Shown here: positions 43,074 to 53,068 of the stretch, piece after piece
How the letters are laid out: every line of letters starts with the position of its first letter
Numbering within the stretch: position 1 is the stretch's first letter
Source: Roridomyces roridus
Taxonomy: Eukaryota > Basidiomycota > Agaricomycetes > Agaricales > Mycenaceae
DNA length: 64,000 bases
Reading direction: 5' to 3'
NCBI GenBank assembly: GCA_029378245.1
Contig: JARKIF010000043.1
Span: forward strand, 1 to 64,000
The notes under the pieces: generated by a model
Told to the model about the DNA's origin: nothing
What the model saw: only the letters and a program-made list of their open reading frames with translations
Databases searched by the model: none
Made by a program: the position numbers and the translations under genes

Positions 43074-45063
43074 TCAAAACAGGCGCCGCAGCTTCTTCGG
43101 CGTGCCCGGGCCCCACAGAAGCGACGAGTCACCAAACCTCTTGTTTCCCCTCGTCGGCGATGCCCTTGGTGAGAGATCGCTCACCGTGGCTGAAAGTCCG
43201 GGTTAGCAAAAGCGAAGGTATCAAAAACTCGAGCCGTACCTGTGGACGGCGGTCCAACCTAAGAACAAGTCAGTCGCATCCCACAGTGGCAGTTCCGCAC
43301 GTACCTCCGCGAATAGCCAATCATCTTCCTCATGCTTGAGCGGGATATGGAACGGGGAAAGTCCTGGCCCAAAGTGAGCACGTGTCGACCAGATCATGAT
43401 AAAAGACGTGCCAGTCCCCGAGTACCAAATGCGGTCAGCCACCGGGGTGCGTGTGGGTGAAACCTCCACCGAGGTAGGCGACTCAAAATGGCGTCGAAGT
43501 GCGTCCTGGATGCCGGGGACTACGATAGCGGTTAGCACTAGGAGGCAAAATGGCAACAAGACGTACAGAGAGCGGTCGGGGTAGAGGGAGTGGGCCGGTT
43601 GCCCGTAGGTACCAGAGGTATCTGTTGACACACGATCAGTGCGGGAAAACGGCGGAAATGTTCGAGACATACCAGGGTCACGGGTATGGCCGCCGGGTGC
43701 ATCGGTGTAGGCGCCTTGCGGAAACCAGTGAGTAGTGGAGATTGGAACACATCGACAAACGCACAAGAGCGATAGAAGAACCGAGGCCTGCGCGCGAGTA
43801 AGTACGAGGTCAAGTAGAAGTTGTGGAAGCGCATAACTACCTAGGATGCCTTCGAGGTCGAACGGGTGCTCCATCAGCGTATCGGCAAAGAGGTTAAACG
43901 TCTTCGAGCAACTGATCAGCAAACAGAGGACAGACAGTCTTGCTGCGTACCTTTAGGGAAGGGTCGGGCATCCACGCAGCCTGCGTGAGATGGTCAGCAG
44001 GACGAGGCCGAAGGAAGTCGAGCAACGCACCGGTGGCTCGGCCGAAAACGAATTGTCATAGGTCGAACCTTCCAGCTAAAGGCGCGTCAGCGAAATATCA
44101 AGACGCGTCGGAATGACATACCGGTCCCGCCTTGAGCTCGTTCGTCGGCCCACTATCCTCTTGCTTCACCCATTCCTCCTCACCCTCCTCTTCGTTTTCC
44201 TCATCACCGTCGCATTTGCGATCGCCCCGGTGGCCAGCGCCCTCGTGTTCCTGCTCTTGGTCAACACCACCCTTGCGCACTGGAGGAGCTGGCAGCGCCA
44301 AGGAAGCCTTGCGTTCCTCGTCTTCGCTGAGACGCTGCAGCGCGGCGAGATTGCCCATGGCTCGGCACACTATTGACCGAAGGTGAGACTGAGCGGACGG
44401 AGGAGTCACGGTAGAGTACGAACCTGGGTCGGTTTCATCCAGCTGCGGCACCTTACACTTGCCATCTATTCCGCTGAATCGCACTTTAGTTCACCGCCAG
44501 ACCTCGACGCAAACCAAACTCACCGATAGTCGTTGCGGGCGGTGAGGGCGGCGTGGACAAGAGGGGCCAGTACACCGTCAAGCCATTCCATCCGGGGGTC
44601 GACGCGCGAGGACAGGAGAGCGCCGACATAGCTCAAAAAGCTGGCCAAGGTGTTCGTGGCATCCGGAAGACCAGCGGGACGGCCGTCGAGGGTGGCTCGC
44701 GCCCATAACGCGCTCGTCACCTTCTCGTTCAAGATGGCAATGGATAAGGTCTGCAAGATGGGACGTGAGTTGGACCGAACCAAGGCGCCCACTGCAAGAC
44801 TTACTTTGCTAAGAGTCGGTTCCCATCCAGCATCGGTGTCGGTTTTGAGTGCACTGGTGATCTTGTGGGTGCAGAAATCGCGCCCTGAGTGGTACTGTGT
44901 TAGCTGAAACGGGGGCATGAAGCAGATATGTACCGTTGTCGATGAATGGAGCTCGCACAAAGTCGGAGGGCGACGCGGCATTATCGAGTATCTCCGATGG
45001 GACTGAGACAAGCTTCAGTGAGAAGCCTGGTCGTTTGACTAGGGCGACGACGCCCTCCGTCAT
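43074..45063 (-). CDS. Hypothetical protein with acidic central region
   Basis: Not recognised. A chain of short exons on the minus strand reads MTEGVVALVKRPGFSLKLVS, FVRAPFIDNGRDFCTHKITS, TLSIAILNEKVTSALWARAT, MEWLDGVLAPLVHAALTARN, CRAMGNLAALQRLSEDEERK, a strongly acidic stretch (DEENEEEGEEEWVKQEDSG), STYDNSFSAEPPAAWMPD, TFNLFADTLMEHPFDLEGIL, then RPRFFYRSCAFVDVFQSPLL, IPLVPTGNRPTPSTPTAL, PGIQDALRRHFESP, GTGTSFIMIWSTRAHFGPGL, and ends SSLLWGPGTPKKLRRLF with stop at 43074. Introns are 45-54 nt. One junction near 43805-43860 does not join in phase by canonical sites, so either a splice choice is wrong or a base is missing. The start at 45063 is the first in-frame ATG. No transmembrane helix remains after splicing. 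Confidence 0.62.
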
Positions 45064-46081
45064 CGCTTCATGTAGTTTCCTGGGTTTGCTCGTTGCCACT
45101 GAGCGAGGCGTCAGGCTGGCGGGTTAGGTCAGGTGGAGAGTATGGACGCACTGAGGGGAGAGGAAGGGTATAATAAGAGTGGGGGCAGGAAAGCAATGAC
45201 TTCACGCTCGGCGTAGACTGGGCTAGGTGTCAAGCAGAGGAAGACGGGTAGATGAGGAGGGAGCACGTACAGAGAGAGCTTGGGAAACGATTGGGCGAGG
45301 TGACAATGACTTTGCGTCTGGGCGAGTTGTCAGGTTGGTGGGACTAGTAGGGAGAAGAAACGTACTTCGGACTTGCGCGGGAAAGGTGCTATGCTTGAAG
45401 TGTCGAGGCGGGTGTTGAGCGCGTTGAGAGGGAAATCGGGAATCGCGCGGTAGATGAAGGTTGGCAAAGATGGTGGACGGAAAGAGGAACGCGATCGTTG
45501 ACGCGTTTGGTCCCGGCTTTATACTCTGCCTATTTGGGAATCTCAGAGCACCAAGGTCTCGTCCTCGCCACCGTTCGCAGGCCACTACTCTACCCTGCAT
45601 GCAGCCCGCTGGCCGACAAAGGGGACTCCATTGCCTTCCTCTGACGTCCTTCCTTCGCGGTGCATCGCGACGAGTCAGCCGTCTCTGCACAGTGCACGTG
45701 CCGAGCAAGCTGACGCTCATTACTATTGCTCTCTTCGTCTGTACTTGATGGTCAGTACCACGAGTCGCCTGGCCGAAAAAGACTCACCAAAATTGTCTCC
45801 GAAGGTATCATGCAAGGCGCCTCCGTGATGGACCGTTCAGCTGCAATTTCTGCAGCTCGGCTCCAACCCGACACGTCCACATGTTCGACACAAAAAAGCG
45901 ACACGAGTTGGACACCAGTGTTTCGAGGAAAATATGGTAAGCATCGGATCTACTAGTCTCCCACGAGGAATCGGGTCGGGATCCCGAAACGTCTAAACCT
46001 GAAAATGAATTTATGAAGAAGCAAGCTCGGGCAGCCTTCTGAGGAGTAGGTCCTATAGAGGATCGGTCTAGACAAGCAAAC
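45064..46081. other. Intergenic, no gene seen
   Basis: Frames in both directions lack family resemblance or splice chains. Confidence 0.4.
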
Positions 46082-46166
46082 GTCGCCTTAGCTCAACTGT
46101 TCAGTGCGTCAGCACATGTGCTAGCCTTCTATGCGAAGGTTCCGGGTTCGACCCCGGCCGGCGGCA
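46082..46166 (+). pseudogene. tRNA-like sequence, probably a tRNA relic
   Basis: Starts gtcgcctta and ends ggcggca, whose seven terminal bases pair with the start except one. An A-box-like tagctcaactg and a good B box ggttcgacccc follow at tRNA spacing, and total length is 85 nt, as in class II tRNAs. The D stem has one mismatch (gctc/gtgc), the T arm is one base short of the normal 5-7-5 layout, and no standard anticodon arm can be drawn: cctt ctatgcg aagg would give anticodon ATG. I take it as a degenerate tRNA or the head of a tRNA-derived element. Confidence 0.35.
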
Positions 46167-46429
46167 GTCCGAATGCCACTGCCGTCCGCGGTAAGCCACT
46201 CCTTGCTTTTTTCTTGCCAGTTTTTGCTAAAGGGACCAACTATTTCTGACTCGAAGTTCATATTCAAGCTTAGACATGGTCGATTTTGCATACACCGTCT
46301 TTGGGGTTCCATCGTGGGAAAGAACCGCTTGATTTTTACAAATACATCATATCGTCCCAGTCACTCCGAGTCGGCGGCTACATCTTCTTTCCAACTTTCA
46401 CGGTCTATCAGCCCCACAGTCCTGTCCTC

Positions 46430-47190
46430 AAGCCGGTTGCCGAAATGGAAGTCACTGTCAGTGAACGGACGATCCGTGAACATCAAATTGAAGGCGCAAA
46501 ACCTCCAATCGCAACAACCGTCAAATGGACTACGACTCGATGCCCCTGCTGAACGCCTTCATCAAAGAAACATTGCGTCTATATCCAGCCGCACCGTACC
46601 TCGAACACGCCGCCGAGAAGGATATGGTTATCCCACTCACAGAGGAGATCCACCGCGTCTGGACAGCGGATTGCGCAACTGCCGGTTCGAAAAGGCCAGT
46701 TCGTCGCTGTTACTATTGCTTCGTCTCAAAGGCCAGTTGAAAGATTATTACTTGGTTCGAGTTGTTGAACTCATGAAATTTAGATTGGAATCACTCTGGG
46801 GAGACGATGCGCATGAATTCAAGCCGTCTCGGTGGATAGATGGTGATCCGTGTCAAGGACCAGCGCTGGGTCCTTATGCTCACCTGCAAGTTTCGCTTTA
46901 ATTCTCCAGCGGAATCTAACATGACCGTCCCAGGATGACCTTTGCGGGAGGGTATCGCGTCGACGTCTGTGTGAGTGCTTTGTTTCATTTCCGACGATAT
47001 CCCAGTGCTCATTTTATACAGCTTGGCTGGCATTTCGGGTATGTTCAATCACTCCGAGTTCAATGCGGCATGTTGAAGTTTGACAGCATTTTGGGGATGC
47101 AAGCCATCCTCTCCGAGCTCGTCGCCAACTTCATCTTCTCGCCGTCGGAGAATGACCCCGTTCGTCCACTTTACGCAGGTATCCTGGTCC
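46430..47190 (+). pseudogene. Cytochrome P450 relic (C-terminal half)
   Basis: Pieces of the P450 K-helix-to-heme region occur in order with frame breaks: MPLLNAFIKETLRLYPAAPY (ExxR helix K, about 46539-46600), MVIPLTEEIH, RKGQFVAVTIASSQRP (about 46690-46735, another frame), LWGDDAHEFKPSRWIDGD (about 46793-46850), MTFAGGYR (about 46934-46957, the position of the FGGGxRxC heme loop), LGWHFG, MQAILSELVANFIFSPSEN (about 47098-47150), LYAGILVPITT. The heme-loop Cys segment is disrupted by an inserted intron-like stretch and the first half of the gene is not recognisable. Certainly a P450; not functional as it stands. Confidence 0.8.
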
Positions 47191-47265
47191 CAATAACTAC
47201 TCTGGGTGGTTGTACGCGTCTTGGCTACAGAGAATAAAAGAATGAATCTAGCTCATCGTCCCAAT

Positions 47266-48045
47266 TCAACGCTTGGTTTTCATCATTGCGTTCATCAACA
47301 TGTCGCGCACGGTATCAACACATTTCTGAGAATCACAGCAGGGTGCCCAAATATCCTCCAGAGCCGGCTTGCGAGTACGATGCACAAGTTTGCTTCAAAC
47401 GGCACATCAGCAAGCACCCAAAAAAAAAGAGAGAAATAGACTCACGACCCAACAAGCGCCTTCCTGGGCCCAAACTTCTGCCTAGCCGTCCCATTCTTAT
47501 AGTCAGCGCACTGGAGGTTGGCGCACGCCCACATGCCCGGATGCGCGAATATCTGCCTCGCAAAAGATTGCTGTAACCCAGTTGCAGTGCGATTGCAGAG
47601 TTCTTCCGAAGCGCGATACGGAGGGCCGAGGTCGCACGCCCGCTCGTTTGCTGCTAGGAAGTCCGGTGGAGTGGGCACGATTATCCTGTACCGGATGGGT
47701 CCGATTGGGTTGAGGAGTGTGAATTCGCCTGTGAGGTTGGTTAGATTCGAACATGGATGGGAAATAAACATACAAAGTATTTCATTCGTCGAGTGGGGAA
47801 GGTCGAGCGGGGCGCATTGGTCCGAGATGTGGAGCTCACCCTCGGGAATGAGCTCCACGATGGGAGCGTCCGGGATGGCGAAATATATCTCTGGATCGCC
47901 GGATTCGAGATACCTGATTTTTTTTCAGCTTGAGATGGAGTTTGAAAAGCAAAGAAACCAACTCTTTATCGAGCGTCATAACACACGCCGAAGCGAGTTC
48001 CCAAGGATTGCGTTGCCGAACCAGTCGTTCTTCCGCGAGGGTCAT
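47266..48045 (-). CDS. Hypothetical protein, 210 aa, Cys pairs near C-terminus
   Basis: Four exons: 47963-48045, 47774-47913, 47446-47728, 47266-47392; introns 45-49 nt with coherent phase. Start MTLAEERLVRQRNPWELASA. Central text LESGDPEIYFAIPDAPIVEL, TLLNPIGPIRYRIIVPTPPD, ANERACDLGPPYRASEELCN. Two Cys pairs, ACANLQCADYKNG and PCCDSQKCVDTVRD, 50 residues apart, could bind zinc in a MYND- or treble-clef-like way, but spacing does not match a family I know. No signal peptide. Its start faces the tandem kinase-like triplet on the other strand. Confidence 0.7.
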
Positions 48046-48264
48046 CCGAGAAAAGGGGGGGTCGAGCGGTGAGATAGGCGTAAGAGGTTTATTGGTTTCT
48101 TTTCCGCGGCAAAGCTCTTTATGTCCTTGCTTCCACGAAACGAGTTGACTGCGGGTTATGAATCAGGGACTGGAATTTCGAGCAGGCGGAGAGATTCACC
48201 AATCGTTGGAACAGTATCCGACTTTTCTGCATCCTGTGCATTGGAGCGTGCCCTGTTTTTGGCC

Positions 48265-48358
48265 GCAGTGTCGACAGAGACTCGTCGACATGGTTGCAAG
48301 AGGCAAGATGCAAATGATGGGATCACGGTAGCCGTTTCCAGCTTGATTTCAAACCACC
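48265..48358 (+). promoter_or_regulatory. Duplicated leader, copy A
   Basis: Begins gcagtgtcgacagagactcg and ends ttgatttcaaaccacc immediately before the ATG. Nearly the same block precedes gene B (50291-50391), and a shortened one precedes gene C (51747-51810), so the tandem unit includes the promoter-proximal region. Confidence 0.7.
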
Positions 48359-49354
48359 ATGTCCACCAACTACGACTTCCTCCCAAACTCCAATCTACCC
48401 ACTCGAGAGGACATCGTAGCACAAGGCAACGAGGTTTGGAAGCAGGCCGCGCTCAAGTACACTCCTGCCGGGTTTCCTCTGCGCGATGCCGAGTCTGGAG
48501 ACACCATTGCCTGGGTCAAGTATGGCTTCTATGTCACCGTCCGTGAAGCCCAAACGCAGGATTTTGTAGCCAAAGAACTGGCTCGAGACTGTAATCTAGG
48601 CTCCTCTGTGGTGCAAGTCCCTCGTGTCTTTGATGCCTTCCGGTCGCAGCGAATGGGCTACATCGTCATGGAGTACGTAGAGGGCGAAGATTGCAAATGC
48701 ACAGCGCGCGATATCCACGACGTGGCTCAAGCCGTGCAGAGACTCATCGCTATCCGTGGTCCTAGTCTTATACCCGGGCACGTCGGGGCTGGCTACCTCC
48801 ATACCGATTCGTTCTTCTGGCTCGATGGCCCGCCAACTCGCTACAACTCCGTCGAGGAGTTGCAGGACCAGATCAACATTGCGAGTGCCTCCACTCTGTG
48901 CCATATTGGTTATTTAATGGTAGTTTCAGATCCTCAAATTCAAGAGAGACCCGCGCCGCGTTGACATCGTCTCCGAAGCCGCAGACGGCCTGTTCCTCAG
49001 TCTGTGCGAAATTGGGCCAAAACGGTTCCGCAGAAGGGCATCAGACGGCCAGCTATTCGCCTTTGACTTTAGCACGGCGTGCTTTCTGCCGCCGCCGTTC
49101 TTCGCAGCCGCCATGCTCATAGTGAAGACCCGCTTCACAGTCAGAGTGGTCAGCAAGTTGACATGTAACTGGGGCAAGGACGTAGACGCAATCGCCACCG
49201 CGTCGCAACATTTTATGCACTTTGGTCCTCCACGTGCACCAGCCGGTCAGCGCTTGTCTCCCTATATCTTGCCTGCTTATGTTTTTCAGCCTTGCCGAAG
49301 CATCTCAAAGCTGGACTGAGTTCCGGCAGACCGGCGACTCGGAGCTCGTCGTGA
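48359..49354 (+). CDS. Phosphotransferase-like (APH/kinase fold) protein, tandem copy A
   Basis: Exons 48359-48880, 48930-49245, 49290-49354 (300 aa). N-lobe: AWVKYGFYVTVREAQTQDF, VVQVPRVFDAF, MGYIVMEYVEGEDCK (the hinge motif shared by APH-type phosphotransferases and kinases). C-lobe: ILKFKRDPRRVDIVSEAADG, then CEIGPKRFRRRASDGQLFAF followed by DFSTACFLPPPFF, which aligns with the HGDLxPxN...IDWE catalytic and metal loops. His-Gly-Asp is replaced by Cys-Glu-Ile, so catalysis is doubtful. Intron 1 (48881-48929) has a GC donor (gcgagt); no GT donor keeps the frame of exon 2. Ends PKHLKAGLSSGRPATRSSS. Expression and true activity unknown. Confidence 0.75.
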
Positions 49355-50290
49355 CACCACCGGGCAGTTTTATTTCGACAATTACGACGACAAACAGGTC
49401 CGTCACGGCGGACTTGTGAAGGTCCTGCGCTGCGCCAGGAAAAGAACTGAGACGACTCAGAGGTGCGCAGTACAAAGAGGCGACGTATTGCAAGGAGAAG
49501 AAGTCGGGTCGAGCGAGCAGGACGAGGAGGTCGGATTGTGATTCAATTATTCTCCCAGACCAGCGTGGTCCATACCACCATCATCATCATTACGAACGAG
49601 CGCGCCTCCAAGACTGTAGTTGATTTTTTTTTTCAATCGATCTCTCGTCTTCTTTGCACTCGACACTCAGTTTCGCATTCATTTCGGACCTTTCTTAAGA
49701 CTACATGCCATTTGGCTTTGGGTATCTTGGATTCTGGAAGTTTCGCCTTGGCGTGAGGTGAAGCTATCGTAACGAAACGTACTCCATAATTTTTACAGAT
49801 TTAATTTGCGCATTCAACGTATTCGTAGCCACCATCCTCATTCAAAAACGGCACCAGAAAACCCGCAGCTGCCAGCATCAACCGTCGTCCGAGTCGTCGT
49901 AAGCTTCAACACACCGAAACCAACCGTCTGGGAAATCACAAGCCTGGCAAACATCAGCGCGATCGCGGCGTTCACGGCATCATCCTTCGTTGGCGAGGAT
50001 TCCAACACGGAGAGCAGACAGAGTGGGTTCAAAGCACTTCCCAGTGATGGATCTGGCAAAGAACGTAGACGCCATCCTCGCTCATCCTCGCCGCAGCACG
50101 TTGATATTTTATCCTAGCTTGCCAAGACGCCTCAGGGAGAAGTAGGTTCAAGTTGGGTTCAAGAAGACGAGCCCCGGAAAGAAATGCAAGAGCTTGAGAT
50201 GTCGGCAAGTCCAGTCGAAGAGATGCCCGAAAAAACTCCTTCTGTCTCTGCTTCCAAGAAGGACGCTGGCTAGTACGGCTTTGGTTGGCG

Positions 50291-50391
50291 GCAGTGTCGA
50301 CAGAGACTCGTCAACATGGTGGTAAGAGGCCAGATGCAAATGATGGGATCACGGCAACACTTAGCCGTTTGCAGGTTGATTTCAAACCACC
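50291..50391 (+). promoter_or_regulatory. Duplicated leader, copy B
   Basis: Starts gcagtgtcgacagagactcg, contains agatgcaaatgatgggatca and ends ttgatttcaaaccacc before the ATG, like copy A with an 8-base insertion near the end. Confidence 0.7.
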
Positions 50392-51477
50392 ATGACCACC
50401 GACTACAATTTCCTCCCGAACCCCAATCTACCAAGTCGGGAGACCATCGTAGCCCAAGTCAAAGAGGTTTGGAAGCAGGCCGCGCTCAAGTACACTCCTG
50501 CCGGGTTTCCTCTGCGCGATGGCGAGTCTGGGACCATTATAGCCTGGGTGAAGTATGGCTTCTATGTCACCATCCACGAAGCCCAAACACAAGATTTTGT
50601 AGCCAAAGAACTCGCTCGAGACCGCTCCTCTGTGGTTCAAGTCCCTCGCGTCTTTGACGCCTTCGGGTGGCAGCACACAGGCTACATCGTCATGGAGTAC
50701 GTCGAGGGCGACGATTGGAAACGCAGAGCGCGCGATGTAAACGACGTGGCTCGAGCCGTGGAGAGACTCATGGCAATCCGTGGACCGGATCTTACACCCG
50801 GCCACATAGGGGCTGGCTACCTCGACACCCTAACGTTCTTCTGGATCGCAGGCCCGCCAACTCACTACCGCTCCGTTGAGGACTTGCAGACCCAGATCAA
50901 CATCGCAAGTGCCACCCCTGTCTGCCATATTCATTATTCAATAGTACTCTCAGATCCTCGCATTCAAAAACGACATCCGCCGCGTCGACATCGTCTCCGA
51001 ATCCAAAGACGGCCTGTTCCTCTGCCCCTGCAAGATCGAACCACAACAGTTTCGCAGAAGGGCATCAGACGGCCAACTATTTGCTCTCGACTTTCGCATG
51101 GCGTGCTTTCTCCCGCCGTCGTTCTTCGCAGCCGCCACGCTCATGATAATGACTGACTTTTACATTAGAGTGGTAAGTAAATTGACGTATAACTGGCCCA
51201 CGGACGCAAACGCAATCACGGCCGCGTCCTTTCATTTTATTCACTACGGTCCTCCGCCAGTCCCGCTCGGTCAGTGCTATGCACGTCTATCCATATTCTG
51301 CCGGCTGACGTTTGTTTTTTATTTTCAGGCTTGCCGAAGCATCTCAAAGCTCGACCGAAGTCTTCACCCAGTTCTGGAAGTACTCGGAGCTCGTCGTCCC
51401 TCAGCGTCCAGAGACCACCGCGCAGTTTTCTTTCGACAATTACGGGGACAACTCCGTCCGTCGGGGCGGATTCGTGA
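50392..51477 (+). CDS. Phosphotransferase-like (APH/kinase fold) protein, tandem copy B
   Basis: Exons 50392-50904, 50954-51269, 51329-51477 (325 aa). About three quarters identical to copy A by eye: MTTDYNFLPNPNLPSRETIV, GFYVTIHEAQTQDFVAKELA, GYIVMEYVEGDDWKRRARD, then ILAFKNDIRRVDIVSESKDG and CKIEPQQFRRRASDGQLFAL with DFRMACFLPPSFF. The catalytic triplet reads Cys-Lys-Ile and the helper Asn is Gln, so it is even further from HGDxxxxN. Intron 1 (50905-50953) again has a GC donor (gcaagt). The C-terminal 45 residues after LPKHLKARPKS are Ser/Thr-rich, while another frame of the same DNA (51340-51660) reads more like protein; the third exon may be misassigned. Confidence 0.75.
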
Positions 51478-51746
51478 AAGTAATCAACTCGCAGCTGTCA
51501 AGAACTGGGCTGAACTGGGACGGCTCGCGCTGCAAGTCGCTGTTCAAAGAGGCGATGTATGGGAAGGATCATGGGAAGAAGAAGAAGTCGGGCGAGCGCT
51601 CACCTCCCGAAGCCGAGCCCCTCCAAGTCGGTGATTTGATCTTTCTCTCGAACCAAGTATGTAGTGGTTCTATCATTTACGAACGAGTCTTCCCCCAAAT
51701 TGTAATACATCCTTTTCAACCCATCTCTGGTCTTTCGATTTCGGGC
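51478..51746 (+). other. Tail shared by copies A and B in an alternative frame
   Basis: From about 51340 one frame runs FTQFWKYSELVVPQRPETTA, FSFDNYGDNSVRRGGFVKV, GKDHGKKKKSGERSPPEAE, PLQVGDLIFLSN before closing. After copy A the DNA at 49360-49430 encodes TTGQFYFDNYDDKQVRHGGL in a shifted frame. Copy C lacks this tail. Confidence 0.5.
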
Positions 51747-51810
51747 GCAGTGTCGACAGAGTCGTTGTGATAAATGATGGTATTGTCGATCAGGTTAAAT
51801 TCAAACCACC
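51747..51810 (+). promoter_or_regulatory. Duplicated leader, copy C (shortened)
   Basis: Starts gcagtgtcgacagagtcg and ends attcaaaccacc before the ATG; about 30 bases present in copies A and B are missing. Confidence 0.6.
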
Positions 51811-52765
51811 ATGACCACCAACTACGATTTCCTCGCAAACCCAAAGTTGCCGAGTCGAGAAGCCATCGTAGCCCAGGCAGAAGAGGCTCGGAACGTCGAT
51901 TTTCCTCTCCGCGACGCCGAGTCTGGATCCATTATCGCCTGGGTCAAGCATGGCTCCTATGTCACCGTTTACGAAGCTCAAACGCAGGACTTTGTAGCCA
52001 GGGAACTTGCTCAAGACCGCACCGCAGGCTCCTCTGTGGTTCAAGTCCCTCGTGTCTTCGACGCTTTCGAGTGGCAGGACGGTCCAGGAAGCATCGTGGG
52101 CTGCATCGTCATGGAGTACGTCGAGGGCAACGATTGCCAATGCACTCGCGACGCCAACGACGTGGCTCCGGCCGTGCAGAGACTCATTTCAATACGCGGA
52201 CCGGATATCACCCCTGGACATCTTGGGGGCGGCGACATCGTTCATTCGTTCTTCTGGATCGACGGCAATCCACCAATTCACTACCACTCCGTCCAGGACT
52301 TTCAGGACCACATCAACAACGCAAGTCCTCACACGTCTTATTGGCTACTCACGTCAGTTCCAGATTCTCAAACACAAGAAAGACCCACGCCGCATCGACA
52401 TCGTCTCGGAAGCTCAAGACGGCCTCTTCCTCTGCCCTTGCGACATTAGTCCAAAAAACTTCCGCAGAAGATCTTCAGACGGCCAATTATTCGCAACTGG
52501 CTTCCGCATGGCGTGTTTCCTTCCCCGGTCCTTCTTCGTAGCCGCCCTACACATATTGGCGACCGACTTTTGTATCAAAGTGGCCAGGAAGTTGACGATT
52601 AAGCAACCCAAGGATGCAGCGGCTATCGTCGACGCCTCGGGGTATCTTATTATATATGCTCAGCCAGTCGGTGCGTTAGTCCATGTACTCGTATTCGTCC
52701 TGCTAATGTTCTATGTAGGCTTGCCCAAGCATCTCAGAGCCCAACTGAAGAAGAGCCCTAGGTAA
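51811..52765 (+). CDS. Phosphotransferase-like (APH/kinase fold) protein, tandem copy C
   Basis: Exons 51811-52320, 52364-52670, 52719-52765 (287 aa). Same family: MTTNYDFLANPKLPSREAIV, GSYVTVYEAQTQDFVARELA, GCIVMEYVEGNDCQCTRDAN, ILKHKKDPRRIDIVSEAQDG, CDISPKNFRRRSSDGQLFAT then GFRMACFLPRSFF. It is the only copy that keeps the Asp and Asn of HGDxxxxN (as CDISPKN), but it has lost the second-loop Asp (TGF instead of xDF). About 12 residues (VWKQAALKYTPAG region) are missing near residue 32. Intron 1 (52321-52363) has the same GC donor (gcaagt). The end QLKKSPR is short, without the extra tail of A and B. Confidence 0.75.
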
Positions 52766-53068
52766 TCTAGTAGAGTTGTATGCGAGATGTTGGCGTCAAA
52801 CACTCGACGAGGATTGTAATGAAAAACCTCTGAGGCGTTCGAAGAACCGTACTTACAAGAGGAAGAAATCGCACGCCCCGAAAGGAAGGCGCCAAGCGTC
52901 GAGTCAAGTCGACCGAGATGCCCAGGGAAATTATAGTGCAAGTTTGAGTTACGAACGACACGCTATCCGACCGCGCCGCCGATGCGCCCAATGATTCACG
53001 ATTCAAAGATTTGCACGTTCCAATATAATTTACCCATTATGCACTCCCCGTCAAGTATATCTTAAATA
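52766..53068. other. Intergenic, convergent 3' ends
   Basis: Lies between the end of copy C and the stop of the UGGT gene; nothing recognised. Confidence 0.4.
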
